A DNA stretch of 64,000 nt from an uncultured Clostridia bacterium (GCA_934621505.1 CAKTUU010000010.1:1-64000); one strand, 5' to 3'. Counted from the stretch's first letter, positions 8,675-17,650 are shown. The notes: a model not told the origin generated them from the letters alone. Made by a program: numbers and translations.

Positions 8675-9604
8675 ATGCCAATGGTTAACAGTCGTGAAAT
8701 GTTCAAAAAGGCCTATGAAGGTGGCTACGCCATCGGCGCTTTCAACGTCAACAACATGGAAATTATCCAGGGCATCACCGAGGCGGCCAAGCTGGAAAAC
8801 GCTCCCCTGATTTTGCAGGTCAGTGCCGGCGCCCGCAAGTATGCCAAGCATGTGTACCTGATGAAGATGATTGAGGCGGCCATCGAGGATACCGACCTGC
8901 CCATCGTGGTTCATCTGGATCACGGCCCCGATTTTGAAACCTGCAAAAGCTGCATTGACGGCGGCTTCACCAGCGTTATGATCGACGGCAGCCATCTGTC
9001 CTTTGAGGAAAACATCGCCGTTACCCGCAAGGTTGTGGAATACGCTCACGACCGCAACGTGACCGTAGAGGCTGAACTGGGCCGTCTGGCGGGCGTTGAG
9101 GACGATGTCAAGGTGTCCGCCGAGGATTCCAGCTACACCCGTCCTGAGGAAGTGGAAGAATTTGCCACCCGCACCGGCTGCGACAGCCTGGCCATCGCCA
9201 TCGGCACCAGCCACGGCGCGTACAAGTTCAAGGGCACTCCCCACCTGCGTTTTGATATTCTGGAAGAAGTCAGCAAGCGTCTGCCCGGCTTCCCCATCGT
9301 GCTGCATGGCGCCAGCTCCGTCATTCCGGAGTATGTGGACATGATCAACAAGTACGGCGGCAACATGCCCGGCGCTCAGGGCGTGCCCGAGGATATGCTG
9401 CGCAAGGCCGCCAGCATGGCCGTCTGCAAGATCAACATCGACAGCGACCTGCGTCTGGCCTTCACCGGCGAGGTGCGCAAGCACTTTGCGGAGCATCCCG
9501 ATCACTTTGACCCCCGTCAGTACCTGACCGACGCCCGCGACGGCATCCGCAACATGGTTCGCCATAAGATTGTGGACGTGCTGGGCTGCAACGGCAAGGC
9601 CTGA
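8675..9604 (+). CDS. fba: Class II fructose-bisphosphate aldolase
   Basis: A 309-residue class II, zinc-dependent aldolase that splits fructose 1,6-bisphosphate in glycolysis. Visible family motifs are HLDHG (zinc His and catalytic Asp) about residue 80, EAELGRLAG, GTSHGAYKF, and VLHGASS with a further metal His. I chose the ATG at 8675, preceded by AAGGAGG; the frame stays open upstream but that part has no similarity and lies before the promoter. It is a single-gene unit with its own promoter and terminator. Confidence 0.95.
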   Translation: MPMVNSREMFKKAYEGGYAIGAFNVNNMEIIQGITEAAKLENAPLILQVSAGARKYAKHVYLMKMIEAAIEDTDLPIVVHLDHGPDFETCKSCIDGGFTSVMIDGSHLSFEENIAVTRKVVEYAHDRNVTVEAELGRLAGVEDDVKVSAEDSSYTRPEEVEEFATRTGCDSLAIAIGTSHGAYKFKGTPHLRFDILEEVSKRLPGFPIVLHGASSVIPEYVDMINKYGGNMPGAQGVPEDMLRKAASMAVCKINIDSDLRLAFTGEVRKHFAEHPDHFDPRQYLTDARDGIRNMVRHKIVDVLGCNGKA

Positions 9605-9612
9605 CCCCTTTG

Positions 9613-9644
9613 GCCGCGTGCTCTTTGGAGTACGCGGCTTTTTT
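9613..9644 (+). terminator. Intrinsic terminator after the aldolase gene
   Basis: An 11-bp stem (GCCGCGTGCTC/GAGTACGCGGC, one G-T pair) with loop TTTG and six T. It touches the stop codon of the convergent ABC gene. Confidence 0.9.
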
Positions 9645-10305
9645 ATTGAATGCGTATCAGCTGCCCGCCGGGCTGGGCGTGATAGCGGGTGGCGGCCTGG
9701 GCGGCCACCACGGGGTCGTGGGTAATCACCACCACGGTGTTGCCACGGCGGTTCCATCCGTCCAGCAGCGCCAGTATGTCGTCCCGGCTGGCCGGGTCCA
9801 GTGCCCCGGTGGGTTCGTCGCACAACAGCAATTTGGGCTTGCAGCATAAGGCTCTGGCCAGCGCCACCCGCTGCTGCTGCCCGCCGGACAGCTGGCTGGG
9901 CCGCGCGTCCTCACGGCCGGACAGGCCTACCTGTCGCAGCGCCTTCAGGGCCAGAAGGCGGCGCTGGTCCGGCTCCATGCCCCGCAGCATCAGGGGATAG
10001 GCCACGTTCTCCGCCGCGCTCAGCTTGCTGAGCAGTTGATAGCCCTGAAACACAAACCCGATTTTTTCCCGCCGCACCTGACACAACTGGGCCGGCGTCA
10101 AACGGCTTACATCCATTCCGTCCAGCAGGTAGCGGCCCGCCGTGGGCGTGTCCAGACAGCCCAAAATGTTCATCAGCGTGCTTTTGCCGCTGCCGCTGGG
10201 GCCGGTCAGGGCCGCGTATTCCCCCGGGCGGATGTGCAGGTTAACCGCTTTAATCACCGCTTCGCCCCCGGGATACGACTTGGTTACCTTTTCCAACTGA
10301 ATCAT
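9643..10305 (-). CDS. ABC transporter ATP-binding protein, MacB/LolD type
   Basis: A 220-residue ATPase of the lipoprotein/antimicrobial-peptide exporter class. Walker A GPSGSGKST, Q-loop VFQGYQLL, signature LSGGQQQRVALARAL, Walker B LLLCDEPTGALD and the H-loop THD are all present, so it should be active. Such proteins normally pair with a MacB/FtsX-type permease, but none lies next to it: it faces the aldolase gene on one side and is divergent from the phosphoglucomutase gene on the other. It may serve a permease encoded elsewhere or be a remnant of a pair. Confidence 0.88.
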   Translation of the reverse strand: MIQLEKVTKSYPGGEAVIKAVNLHIRPGEYAALTGPSGSGKSTLMNILGCLDTPTAGRYLLDGMDVSRLTPAQLCQVRREKIGFVFQGYQLLSKLSAAENVAYPLMLRGMEPDQRRLLALKALRQVGLSGREDARPSQLSGGQQQRVALARALCCKPKLLLCDEPTGALDPASRDDILALLDGWNRRGNTVVVITHDPVVAAQAATRYHAQPGGQLIRIQ

Positions 10306-10358
10306 TCCATCGCCTCCCGGGGCATAGTATGCCCTGGCCGCATTTCAAAACACGCTGG

Positions 10359-10387
10359 TTGCATCCCGGATGAAAACACGGTATAAT
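10359..10387 (+). promoter_or_regulatory. Promoter of the phosphoglucomutase gene
   Basis: TTGCAT (10359-10364), 17 bases, TATAAT (10382-10387), 34 bases before the ATG. Confidence 0.75.
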
Positions 10388-10421
10388 AAGCCTGCTTATC
10401 CAGTTTACGGAGGTGCTTTCC

Positions 10422-12140
10422 ATGAACTATCGGGACAATTATCAGGCCTGGCTGCGTGATTTTGCCAACGACCAGGCAACCATCAGCGAACTGCAAGCCA
10501 TCGCCGGTGATGAAAAAGAAGTGGAAGACCGCTTTTACAAGAACCTGAGCTTTGGCACGGCCGGTATGCGCGGCGTGCTGGGCGCCGGCATGAACCGCAT
10601 GAACGTGTACACCGTTCGCCGGGCTACCCAGGGATTGGCGGATTTTTTGACAGAGGAAGAAAAAAAACGGGGCGTGGTCATTGGCTACGACAGCCGCCGG
10701 ATGAGCCCCGAATTTGCGCTGGAAACCGCGCTGGTGCTGTGCGCCAACGGCGTAACCGCTTATTTGTTTGACGCGCTGCGCCCTGTGGCGCTGCTCAGCT
10801 TTGGGGTGCGGCATCTGCACGCGGCGGCGGGCGTGGTCATTACCGCCAGCCATAATCCGCCCCAGTACAACGGCTACAAGGTTTATGGCGAGGACGGCGC
10901 GCAGCTGGGCCCGGAGGCCGCGGCGGCTGTAACGGAAAAGATTAACGCCCTGTCCTTTACCGCCGCCAAACGCATGGACGAGGCGGAAGCCAAGGCAAAG
11001 GGCCTGCTGCACATCATTGGCAACAAAGAGGTGGACGACGACTATATCGCTCTGGTCAAAACGTTGTCCATCTATCCTCAGGTAGCCAAAGAGGCGGGCC
11101 CGCACCTGAAAATTGTCTACACCCCCATTCACGGCAGCGGCAATGTGCCGGTGCGCCGCATCCTGCGGGAAATGGGCATGACCAACGTAAGCGTGGTAAA
11201 GGAGCAGGAAGCGCCGGACCCCAACTTTTCCACCGTGCGCGTGCCCAACCCGGAGGATCCAGCCGCCTTTACCCTGGCCATTCAGCTGGCCAATCAGGTG
11301 GGCGCGGACGCTATTTTTGGCACGGACCCGGACTGTGACCGGCTGGGCGTGGCTGTGCGGGATAAGGACGGCAGCTTCCGCATGCTGACCGGCAACCAGA
11401 TCGGCTGCCTGATGCTGTATTATATCCTCAGCGGCAAAAAAGCCCAGGGAAAACTGCCCGCCAACGGCGCGGTGGTCAAGAGCATTGTGTCCACCGAGCT
11501 GGCCCGGGCCATTTGCAACGACTTTGGGGTGGAACTGTTTGAAACCCTGACCGGCTTTAAGTTCATTGGCGAAAAAATTCAGGAGTTTGAGGACACCGGC
11601 AACCATACCTTCCTGTTTGGCTTTGAGGAAAGCTACGGCTTCCTGTCCGGCACCTTTGTGCGGGATAAGGACGGCGTAAACGCCTCTTTGCTGATTGCCG
11701 AGGCCGCCGCCTATTACAGCACCCAGGGCAAGACTCTGTGCGATGTAATGGACGATATTTTCGCCAGGTACGGCTACTATCTGGAAAAGGTGGAAAGCAC
11801 CACCCTGCCCGGCATTGATGGCCTGAAGGTGATGGGCGAAATCATGACCCGTGTGCGCCAGAATCCGCCGAAGGAAATTGGCGGCGTGAAGGTGGAACGG
11901 GTGCTGGATATTCTGCGGGGAACCGATACGGATACCGCAACCGGTCAGGTAACCCGGCTGGCCTACCCCCAGAGCGACGTATTGTACTTTAAGCTGGAAG
12001 GCGGCCACTTTGTGTGCATTCGTCCCAGCGGCACCGAGCCCAAGATTAAGCTGTATGTAAATGTAAACGACCGTGACCCGCAAAAGGCCAGGGCGTTGCT
12101 GGAGCATATTGGCGCTCAGGCCCATCAGCTGCTGAAATAA
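10422..12140 (+). CDS. Phosphoglucomutase/phosphomannomutase
   Basis: A 572-residue alpha-D-phosphohexomutase that interconverts hexose 1- and 6-phosphates, linking glycolysis to sugar nucleotides. It has the phosphoserine loop ITASHNPPQYNGYK, the metal loop FGTDPDCDRLGVAV, the sugar-binding GFEESYG motif and the C-terminal phosphate-binding RPSGTEPKIKLY. The length fits the Bacillus PgcA group. The ATG at 10422 follows ACGGAGG; a GTG 9 bases earlier overlaps that site and is less likely. Confidence 0.94.
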   Translation: MNYRDNYQAWLRDFANDQATISELQAIAGDEKEVEDRFYKNLSFGTAGMRGVLGAGMNRMNVYTVRRATQGLADFLTEEEKKRGVVIGYDSRRMSPEFALETALVLCANGVTAYLFDALRPVALLSFGVRHLHAAAGVVITASHNPPQYNGYKVYGEDGAQLGPEAAAAVTEKINALSFTAAKRMDEAEAKAKGLLHIIGNKEVDDDYIALVKTLSIYPQVAKEAGPHLKIVYTPIHGSGNVPVRRILREMGMTNVSVVKEQEAPDPNFSTVRVPNPEDPAAFTLAIQLANQVGADAIFGTDPDCDRLGVAVRDKDGSFRMLTGNQIGCLMLYYILSGKKAQGKLPANGAVVKSIVSTELARAICNDFGVELFETLTGFKFIGEKIQEFEDTGNHTFLFGFEESYGFLSGTFVRDKDGVNASLLIAEAAAYYSTQGKTLCDVMDDIFARYGYYLEKVESTTLPGIDGLKVMGEIMTRVRQNPPKEIGGVKVERVLDILRGTDTDTATGQVTRLAYPQSDVLYFKLEGGHFVCIRPSGTEPKIKLYVNVNDRDPQKARALLEHIGAQAHQLLK

Positions 12141-12147
12141 AGATGCT

Positions 12148-12182
12148 TGTCCCTTCCCACTGGCTGGGAAGGGACATTTTTT
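12148..12182 (+). terminator. Intrinsic terminator after phosphoglucomutase
   Basis: A perfect 12-bp stem TGTCCCTTCCCA/TGGGAAGGGACA, 5-base loop, then six T. Confidence 0.92.
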
Positions 12183-12204
12183 GAAAATCATTTTGGATTC
12201 TGTA

Positions 12205-12233
12205 TTGAAAACCTAGTATTTTTGTAGTATAAT
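12205..12233 (+). promoter_or_regulatory. Promoter of cysK
   Basis: TTGAAA (12205-12210), 17 bases, TATAAT (12228-12233). No T-box or SAM riboswitch is seen in the short 5' region. Confidence 0.8.
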
Positions 12234-12275
12234 AAAAACGGTTCCAGGAAATGACAAAGCGAAGGAAGGGTTAGT

Positions 12276-13211
12276 ATGAACATTCATCACAGCATTACAG
12301 AAATGATCGGCCGCACTCCCCTGCTGGAGCTGTGTCATTACGAGCAGGATCACGACTTGCAGGCGACCCTGCTGGCCAAGGTTGAATTTTTTAACCCGGC
12401 GGGAAGCGTAAAAGACCGCGTGGCCCTGAACATGCTGGACGATGCGGAAAAACGGGGCTTGATTCACCCCGGCGCCACCCTGGTGGAGCCCACCAGCGGC
12501 AATACCGGCGTGGGTCTAGCCTGCGTGGCGGCCACCCGGGGCTACCGGGTCATTTTGACCATGCCCGAAACCATGAGCGTGGAACGCCGCAGCCTGCTGA
12601 AGGCCTACGGCGCGGAGCTGGTGCTGACGGACGGCAAGCAGGGCATGAAGGGCGCTATCGCCAAGGCTGCCGAGCTGCTGCAAAGCATTCCCAACAGCTT
12701 CCAGCCCAGCCAGTTTGAAAACCCCGCCAATCCGGGAGCTCATTACACTACCACCGGTCCGGAAATCTGGCAGGATACCGACGGTAAGGTGGACATCTTT
12801 GTGGCGGGCGTGGGTACCGGCGGCACGCTGTCCGGCGTGGGCCGTTACTTAAAGGAACAAAACCCCGCCGTGCGTGTGGTGGCGGTGGAGCCTGCCGGTT
12901 CGCCGGTGCTGTCCGGCGGCAAGCCCGGCCCTCATGGGCTGATGGGCATTGGCGCTGGCTTTGTGCCGGATACGCTGGATACCTCCATTTATGACGAGAT
13001 CATTACCGTTACCGAGTCGGATGCTTACGCCGCAAGCCGGGCGCTGGCCCGCCGGGAGGGCGTGCTTTGCGGCATTACCTCCGGCGCTGCTGTACACGCG
13101 GCCGCGCAGCTGGCCAAGCGTCCGGAAAACAAGGGCAAGGTCATTGTGGCCCTGCTGCCGGATACGGGCGAGCGGTATCTGTCCACCCCCCTGTTTGCCA
13201 GCAACGATTAA
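12276..13211 (+). CDS. cysK: Cysteine synthase A (O-acetylserine sulfhydrylase)
   Basis: A 311-residue PLP enzyme that makes cysteine from O-acetylserine and sulfide. Seen are the PLP lysine in [12 protein letters not shown] (about residue 45), the substrate loop [11 protein letters not shown], and the glycine-rich phosphate loop [15 protein letters not shown]. It starts right at the conserved N-terminus [13 protein letters not shown], and AGGAAGG precedes the ATG. It is a single-gene unit with a strong promoter and a bidirectional terminator. Confidence 0.95.
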   Translation: MNIHHSITEMIGRTPLLELCHYEQDHDLQATLLAKVEFFNPAGSVKDRVALNMLDDAEKRGLIHPGATLVEPTSGNTGVGLACVAATRGYRVILTMPETMSVERRSLLKAYGAELVLTDGKQGMKGAIAKAAELLQSIPNSFQPSQFENPANPGAHYTTTGPEIWQDTDGKVDIFVAGVGTGGTLSGVGRYLKEQNPAVRVVAVEPAGSPVLSGGKPGPHGLMGIGAGFVPDTLDTSIYDEIITVTESDAYAASRALARREGVLCGITSGAAVHAAAQLAKRPENKGKVIVALLPDTGERYLSTPLFASND

Positions 13212-13214
13212 CCT

Positions 13215-13258
13215 GAAAAACGCGCCAGCTTCCATGCAGGGAAGCTGGCGCGTTTTTT
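13215..13258. terminator. Bidirectional terminator between cysK and the FliB-like gene
   Basis: A 14-bp stem ACGCGCCAGCTTCC/GGAAGCTGGCGCGT with A-tract before and T-tract after, so it can end both converging transcripts. Confidence 0.92.
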
Positions 13259-13259
13259 G

Positions 13260-14177
13260 TTACGCATGTTTCATCATCGCCGTCAGGTTTTCCTGGGAAT
13301 ATTCCACCTCGGAGGAATACTGCCGGGCAAATGCCAAAAGCTGCTGGAAGGAAACCGTGCCACGCCGTGCCTTCTGCCCCTGGCATAACCGCCGAATCAG
13401 CAATGTGCTTTGCACGGCGAAGGCGACCCCGCGCCGAAAGTCCTTCCCGGATAAATGGCGGTACAGGAAATAGCAGGTCAGCTGTTCCCAGGCGCGTTTC
13501 CACTCCGGGGTTGCCGGAAGCGGCGCGCCATCCGCAAACGGCAGCAGCGCAAGGGATTCTGTCCATGCAGCATCCAGCCGTTCCAGCTGGGAAAGGCGGC
13601 TGTCCCACGCGCTGGCAGGGGCAAGCACCGTGCCGGAAACCGTCAGGATGCGCCGAAGCCGCAGCTCCATGGGAATGTTTCGCCGCTGAAGAATGGCGAA
13701 CAGATACGCTCTTTGGGCCAGAAAGGCACTTTCGCGTGCGTCCGCTTCATCGGGCTGGCCGTCGTCCTCCAATAAAATCAGCTTCATGGGCTTTGGGTGG
13801 GTCAGCCACAGGCGGGCAGCCTCCTCGCAGCACAGGCCCAGCCCCAGCTCCGTCCGCCCGGCCCAATGGTTGCGAAAGCGTGGATGGTCCTGGCAGATCT
13901 GGCACAGGCTGTCAGGGCCCAACTGCAAAATCAAATCGCACAGGCCATCCTGATTGAGAAAGCAGCACCGGCCCTGTTCGTCCATGCGAAAGGACGGCCC
14001 GTCCTGATTCCACACCATCCCATCCCGGAGACGCTGGCCAAAGGGGGACGCTTCCCCGCGGTAACGCTTCGCGGACTGGGGATCAATGCAAACCTGCCAT
14101 CCAACGCAGCAGCTATGCTGGCAGCGGCCGCCGATGCAGCGAAAGGCGGGATAAATCTCCGGGGCAAACCATTTCAT
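13260..14177 (-). CDS. FliB-like cysteine-rich protein (flagellin lysine N-methylase family)
   Basis: A 305-residue protein with the cysteine pattern of the FliB family: CIGGRCQHSCCVGWQVCID near the start, CCFLNQDGLCDL, SLCQICQDHPRF and LGLGLCCEEAARL. FliB proteins methylate flagellin lysines in Salmonella; the cysteines probably hold an Fe-S or other metal centre. No flagellar gene is nearby, so the substrate is unknown and the family name should not be read as function. The ATG at 14177 follows AGAGGTG; the longer frame upstream runs through the promoter. Confidence 0.8.
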   Translation of the reverse strand: MKWFAPEIYPAFRCIGGRCQHSCCVGWQVCIDPQSAKRYRGEASPFGQRLRDGMVWNQDGPSFRMDEQGRCCFLNQDGLCDLILQLGPDSLCQICQDHPRFRNHWAGRTELGLGLCCEEAARLWLTHPKPMKLILLEDDGQPDEADARESAFLAQRAYLFAILQRRNIPMELRLRRILTVSGTVLAPASAWDSRLSQLERLDAAWTESLALLPFADGAPLPATPEWKRAWEQLTCYFLYRHLSGKDFRRGVAFAVQSTLLIRRLCQGQKARRGTVSFQQLLAFARQYSSEVEYSQENLTAMMKHA

Positions 14178-14198
14178 GCGCAGCACCTCTTGTGGGGG

Positions 14199-14261
14199 AT
14201 GATACCAAAGCGCGTCCGTCAAGTCAAGGGACTTGACGAGGGGCGGCTGCTTTCGTATCAT
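14199..14261. promoter_or_regulatory. Divergent promoter pair, FliB-like gene and rRNA methyltransferase
   Basis: Rightward: TTGACG (14233-14238), 17 bases, TATCAT (14256-14261). Leftward: TTGACT (14227-14222), 17 bases, TATCAT (14204-14199). The two -35 boxes lie 5 bases apart back to back inside a small palindrome, so the two polymerases likely interfere or share a regulator. Confidence 0.7.
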
Positions 14262-14296
14262 AAGCATGAAAAAATGTAGAATTTGGGGATGAACAC

Positions 14297-15433
14297 ATGA
14301 ACAAGGCCCTATGTCCCGTGACGGAAAAATGCGGCGGCTGCCAGTTATTGCATCTGCCCTACCGCAGGCAGCTGGAGCAAAAGCAGCAGCTGGTGGAGCG
14401 GCTGCTGAAGCCCTATTGCCCGGTAAAGCCCATTCTGGGGGCGGAAAATCCCCTGCATTACCGCAACAAGGTGCATGCCGCTTTTGGCACGGACTGGCAT
14501 GGCCATATCATTTGCGGCACCTATCAGGCGGGCACCCATCGCATTGTGCCCGTGCAGCAATGCTGCATTGAGGACCCCACAGCAAGCCGCGTCATCAACG
14601 CCGTGCGCAAGCTGATGATTGCCTTCCACATTGCCCCCTACAACGAGGATACGGGCCGGGGCATCATTCGCCATGTACTGGTACGCACAGGCCGCCGTAC
14701 CGGACAGGCGCTGGTGACGCTGGTGATTGGCCGGCCGGATTTTCCCGCCCGAAAGGCGTTTGTGGACGCGCTGGTTCAAAACTGCCCCGGTATTACCAGC
14801 GTTGTGGTGAACCTGAACAGCGCCAAAACCTCCATGATTTTGGGCCAGAGCAGCCGTGTGGCCTATGGCCGTGGGTGGATTGAGGATGAGCTGTGCGGCC
14901 TGACATTTGGCATTTCGCCTTCCTCCTTCTATCAGGTGAACGCCGAGCAGGCGCAGCGGCTATATGAAACGGCCATTGGCTACGCGGGCCTGACGGGCAG
15001 GGAAAGCCTGCTGGACGCATACTGCGGCATTGGCACCATCGGGCTGGCCGCCGCCGGACGCGCCGCCCGGGTCACCGGCGTGGAGCTGAACCCGGACGCG
15101 GTGCAGGACGCCATCCGCAACGCCCGGCGCAACGGAATCGCAAACGCGCGCTTCTTCGAGGGCGACGCAGGCGAATTTTTGCGCGCCGGCAAAGCGGGTC
15201 CGTTGGACGTGGTCATGATGGATCCGCCGCGTGCCGGAAGCGACCGCCGCTTTTTGCAATCCCTATGCCAATCCGGGGCTGGGCGGGTGGTGTATGTATC
15301 CTGCAACCCGGAAACCCTGGCCCGGGATTTGGATTACCTGACCGCCCACGGCTACCGCGCCCTGGAGGCCACGCCGGTGGACATGTTTCCCCAGACGGAG
15401 CATGTGGAGACGGTATGCCAGTTGGGGTTATAG
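14297..15433 (+). CDS. 23S rRNA (uracil-C5)-methyltransferase, RumA/RlmCD type
   Basis: A 378-residue SAM-dependent enzyme that makes 5-methyluridine in rRNA. The N-terminal CPVTEKCGGC cysteines fit the family Fe-S cluster. The SAM-binding LLDAYCGIGTIGLAA, the MDPPRAG motif and the catalytic VSCNPETLARDL are present. It lacks the N-terminal TRAM domain usual in longer members (about 450 aa). Which uridine it modifies cannot be told from sequence. It is monocistronic, divergent from the FliB-like gene. Confidence 0.9.
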   Translation: MNKALCPVTEKCGGCQLLHLPYRRQLEQKQQLVERLLKPYCPVKPILGAENPLHYRNKVHAAFGTDWHGHIICGTYQAGTHRIVPVQQCCIEDPTASRVINAVRKLMIAFHIAPYNEDTGRGIIRHVLVRTGRRTGQALVTLVIGRPDFPARKAFVDALVQNCPGITSVVVNLNSAKTSMILGQSSRVAYGRGWIEDELCGLTFGISPSSFYQVNAEQAQRLYETAIGYAGLTGRESLLDAYCGIGTIGLAAAGRAARVTGVELNPDAVQDAIRNARRNGIANARFFEGDAGEFLRAGKAGPLDVVMMDPPRAGSDRRFLQSLCQSGAGRVVYVSCNPETLARDLDYLTAHGYRALEATPVDMFPQTEHVETVCQLGL

Positions 15434-15533
15434 ACAAAATTAAAAAATGGTATGCTTTTTAGATAAGAAAAGAAAAATTCCTTTTAGAAAGTATGATAAA
15501 CATTCGATAGAATAACGGAAGGAGATAACGGCA

Positions 15534-15836
15534 ATGAGTTCGGTAACAAGTAGAGCGACAGAAGTAAAACAGCCAAGAGGTGGTTATGTCAAACCATCAA
15601 CGTTCGCTAAAACGGTATACGATGATGGCAATCATCTGGAAGAAAACGAAAATATCCATCCATCAATAGTGGGCATGGTTGTAGATTATATGACGAGATT
15701 TTTGATAACCACTGATGTAGAAAATGCCTTTAACATATCAATAGACGGGTATTGTATGCGAATGGAACTTCTTGGTAATTCGATTTCAGCGGAAGATGTT
15801 AAAAATCTGGTATTCTCAAACGCAACAAAAGAATGA
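15534..15836 (+). CDS. Hypothetical protein, N-terminal half of a split family
   Basis: A 100-residue protein preceded by AAGGAG. The start, SSVTSRATEVKQPRGGYVKP, and HPSIVGMVVDYMTRF resemble, from memory, the N-terminal part of an uncharacterised clostridial protein of nearly 300 residues; the C-terminal part of that protein is in the next frame. The stop overlaps the next start as ATGA. Either these are two coupled genes or one gene split by a frameshift. The DNA here is clearly more AT-rich than on both sides, suggesting acquisition by transfer. Confidence 0.65.
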   Translation: MSSVTSRATEVKQPRGGYVKPSTFAKTVYDDGNHLEENENIHPSIVGMVVDYMTRFLITTDVENAFNISIDGYCMRMELLGNSISAEDVKNLVFSNATKE

Positions 15837-16435
15837 CCATTGAAGAAGCAAAGCGACTTTTTATTATTACAAAGGACGGTGAAAACGGGGCCTTTAGCCT
15901 TTTAGAGCAAATTAAGGGATTGGATGACAATTCCATTATTGCTGCTTGTAAAATTGTAACATATGATATTTGGTATCGTAATCCCATGATTGCAATGGGG
16001 GCCAAAAATGCTGAAGATACAAATCCTGATAAACAGACCATCAATAATATTCGTATCCTAATTCAGAGATGCCTATTATTTTTGGAGGCGTTTGGTCCAG
16101 TTATTGCAGAAGACTTCGTTTTTGCTGAGGAAAACAAAAAGGGGATTGTCGTCAAATCCGGTTACACACCCACTGTTGATTCGGGCGATGGCGATTATCT
16201 GACAAGTGATACAATGTGGGATTTTAAGGTTTCTAGGTCGAAATTGACCAGTAAACAGACCCTTCAACTTTTAATGTACTATATCATGGGAAAACATTCC
16301 GGTATGGATATTTACAAGAACATAAAAAAATTAGGATTCTTTAATCCAAGACTTAATGTTATGCATATCTTAAATGTCGATGATATTCCGGAGGAAGCGA
16401 TAAAAAACGTTGAAAAAGAAGTGATATGCTATTAA
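15833..16435 (+). CDS. Hypothetical PD-(D/E)XK-like protein, C-terminal half
   Basis: A 200-residue protein. GLDDNSIIAACKIVTYDIWYR is followed by SGDGDYLTSDTMWDFKVSR, where an Asp and a DFK 8-12 residues apart resemble the active site of PD-(D/E)XK nucleases, and then by TSKQTLQLLMYYIMG. Function is unknown; the nuclease fold is my reading of one motif. Coupled by ATGA to the preceding frame. Neighbours (rRNA methyltransferase, purR) give no functional hint. It lies in the same AT-rich island. Confidence 0.65.
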   Translation: MTIEEAKRLFIITKDGENGAFSLLEQIKGLDDNSIIAACKIVTYDIWYRNPMIAMGAKNAEDTNPDKQTINNIRILIQRCLLFLEAFGPVIAEDFVFAEENKKGIVVKSGYTPTVDSGDGDYLTSDTMWDFKVSRSKLTSKQTLQLLMYYIMGKHSGMDIYKNIKKLGFFNPRLNVMHILNVDDIPEEAIKNVEKEVICY

Positions 16436-16600
16436 CTGAAAACAAGGCCATACTAATACGTATAAGGGATATAACCAGCCAATTTCTAAGACGATGCTGT
16501 AAATCTACGTCAGGGTGTTCTTTGCTCTTGTCAAATACAGTATACAATATACGGGAAAGGTTTATACTTTTATTCCATCTAGTAGTGTTATTTACTACAG

Positions 16601-16650
16601 TATATAGCTAGTCCCAATACTGGAGAACCAGTATTGGGACTAGCTATATA
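16601..16650. repeat. Perfect 23-bp inverted repeat in the AT-rich island
   Basis: Arms 16601-16623 and 16628-16650 match perfectly around the loop AGAA. No T-tract follows on either strand, so it is not a classical terminator. The rest of 16436-16684 is AT-rich and shows no gene. Confidence 0.85.
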
Positions 16651-16684
16651 CGCAATCAGACTTATTCCCTTTTGAAACAATGCT

Positions 16685-17509
16685 TTACGCCTCCTGCAGC
16701 CATGGGGCGGGCTTTACGGTCAGCAGGCTGCCATCGTTAGCCGTTTCCATAATCATCAGGGATTTTTCGCCCTGAATCAGCTTGGTGTGCTGGCCGCCTT
16801 TTTCCATTACAAAGGCGGTGCCCACCACTTCCACGTTAAATTCGCCCATCAGGTCAATCATGCCCTTGGCGGTGCCGCCCGCCTTCAAAAAGTCGTCCAC
16901 CACAAGGGCGCGCTGGCCTTCCTGCACGGCGCGGCGGCTCAGGCTCATGGTTTCGATGTGGCCGGAGGAACCGCTGACATAGTTGATATTCACGGCGGAG
17001 CCCTCGTATACCTTGCTGGACCGGCGGGCGATGACCAGGGGAACGCCCAGGGACTGAGCGGCCATCAGCGCCACGGGAATTCCCTTGGTTTCCATGGTCA
17101 GCACAAAGTCGGGCTGAGCGTCGTAAAATTCTCCCGCGATGATGATGCCCATTTTGCGCACAATGTCCGGCATGCTCAAAATATCGCTTAAATACAGAAA
17201 CCCGCCGGGCAGCAAACGGCTGGGGGATTGCAGCTCCTGGCACAGTTCGTCCAGAAACGCGACCGCTTCCTTGCGGGGAATGACGGGACGGTAGCGCACG
17301 CCGCCGGCGGCCCCGGTAACCGTTTCCAGGCGGCCCAGGCCAAAAGCGTTGTACACATCCTGCAAAATATCCACATCTTCGCTCAGGGTGGATTTGGCGG
17401 CGCCAAACAGGTCGCAGAAATGGGACAGGGTAAAGATATGGTTTGGAGAGGCGGTCAGTTGCTTGGTCAGCACGGCCAGCCGCTCGTTACGACGAATCCG
17501 ATCCATCAT
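16685..17509 (-). CDS. purR: Pur operon repressor PurR
   Basis: A 274-residue PurR of the Bacillus type: an N-terminal winged helix (residues 1-75, RLAVLTKQLTASPNHIFTLSHF) joined to a phosphoribosyltransferase-fold domain with the PRPP motif ALVVDDFLKAGGTAKGM. It represses purine genes and is released by PRPP. GGAGG lies 4 bases before the first ATG and 7 before the second (17506), so the true start may be one codon later. No purine synthesis gene is adjacent, though xpt lies 8 kb away. Confidence 0.93.
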   Translation of the reverse strand: MMDRIRRNERLAVLTKQLTASPNHIFTLSHFCDLFGAAKSTLSEDVDILQDVYNAFGLGRLETVTGAAGGVRYRPVIPRKEAVAFLDELCQELQSPSRLLPGGFLYLSDILSMPDIVRKMGIIIAGEFYDAQPDFVLTMETKGIPVALMAAQSLGVPLVIARRSSKVYEGSAVNINYVSGSSGHIETMSLSRRAVQEGQRALVVDDFLKAGGTAKGMIDLMGEFNVEVVGTAFVMEKGGQHTKLIQGEKSLMIMETANDGSLLTVKPAPWLQEA

Positions 17510-17602
17510 CGTTCCTCCACTTCAAAAGATTCTGGAACAGTATACCACAGCCATCCGAATATTGCCACATAATTTTTGCTAAAACATTCGGACTTTTGCG
17601 GC

Positions 17603-17630
17603 ATGGACGGTTTGTCCGTATTCATACCAT
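17603..17630 (+). promoter_or_regulatory. Possible sporulation-type promoter of sigK
   Basis: CATACCAT at 17623-17630 resembles the sigma-E/sigma-K -10 (CATACAnT), with a weak upstream element near 17603. In Bacillus sigK is read by sigma-E. The -35 fit is poor. Confidence 0.3.
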
Positions 17631-17650
17631 GAAGGCAGGAGGGATGCATC

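Noticed and set aside
10302..12191. Long open frame opposite phosphoglucomutase
   Set aside because: Shadow of a GC-rich gene with strong codon bias; the sense frame has full family motifs.
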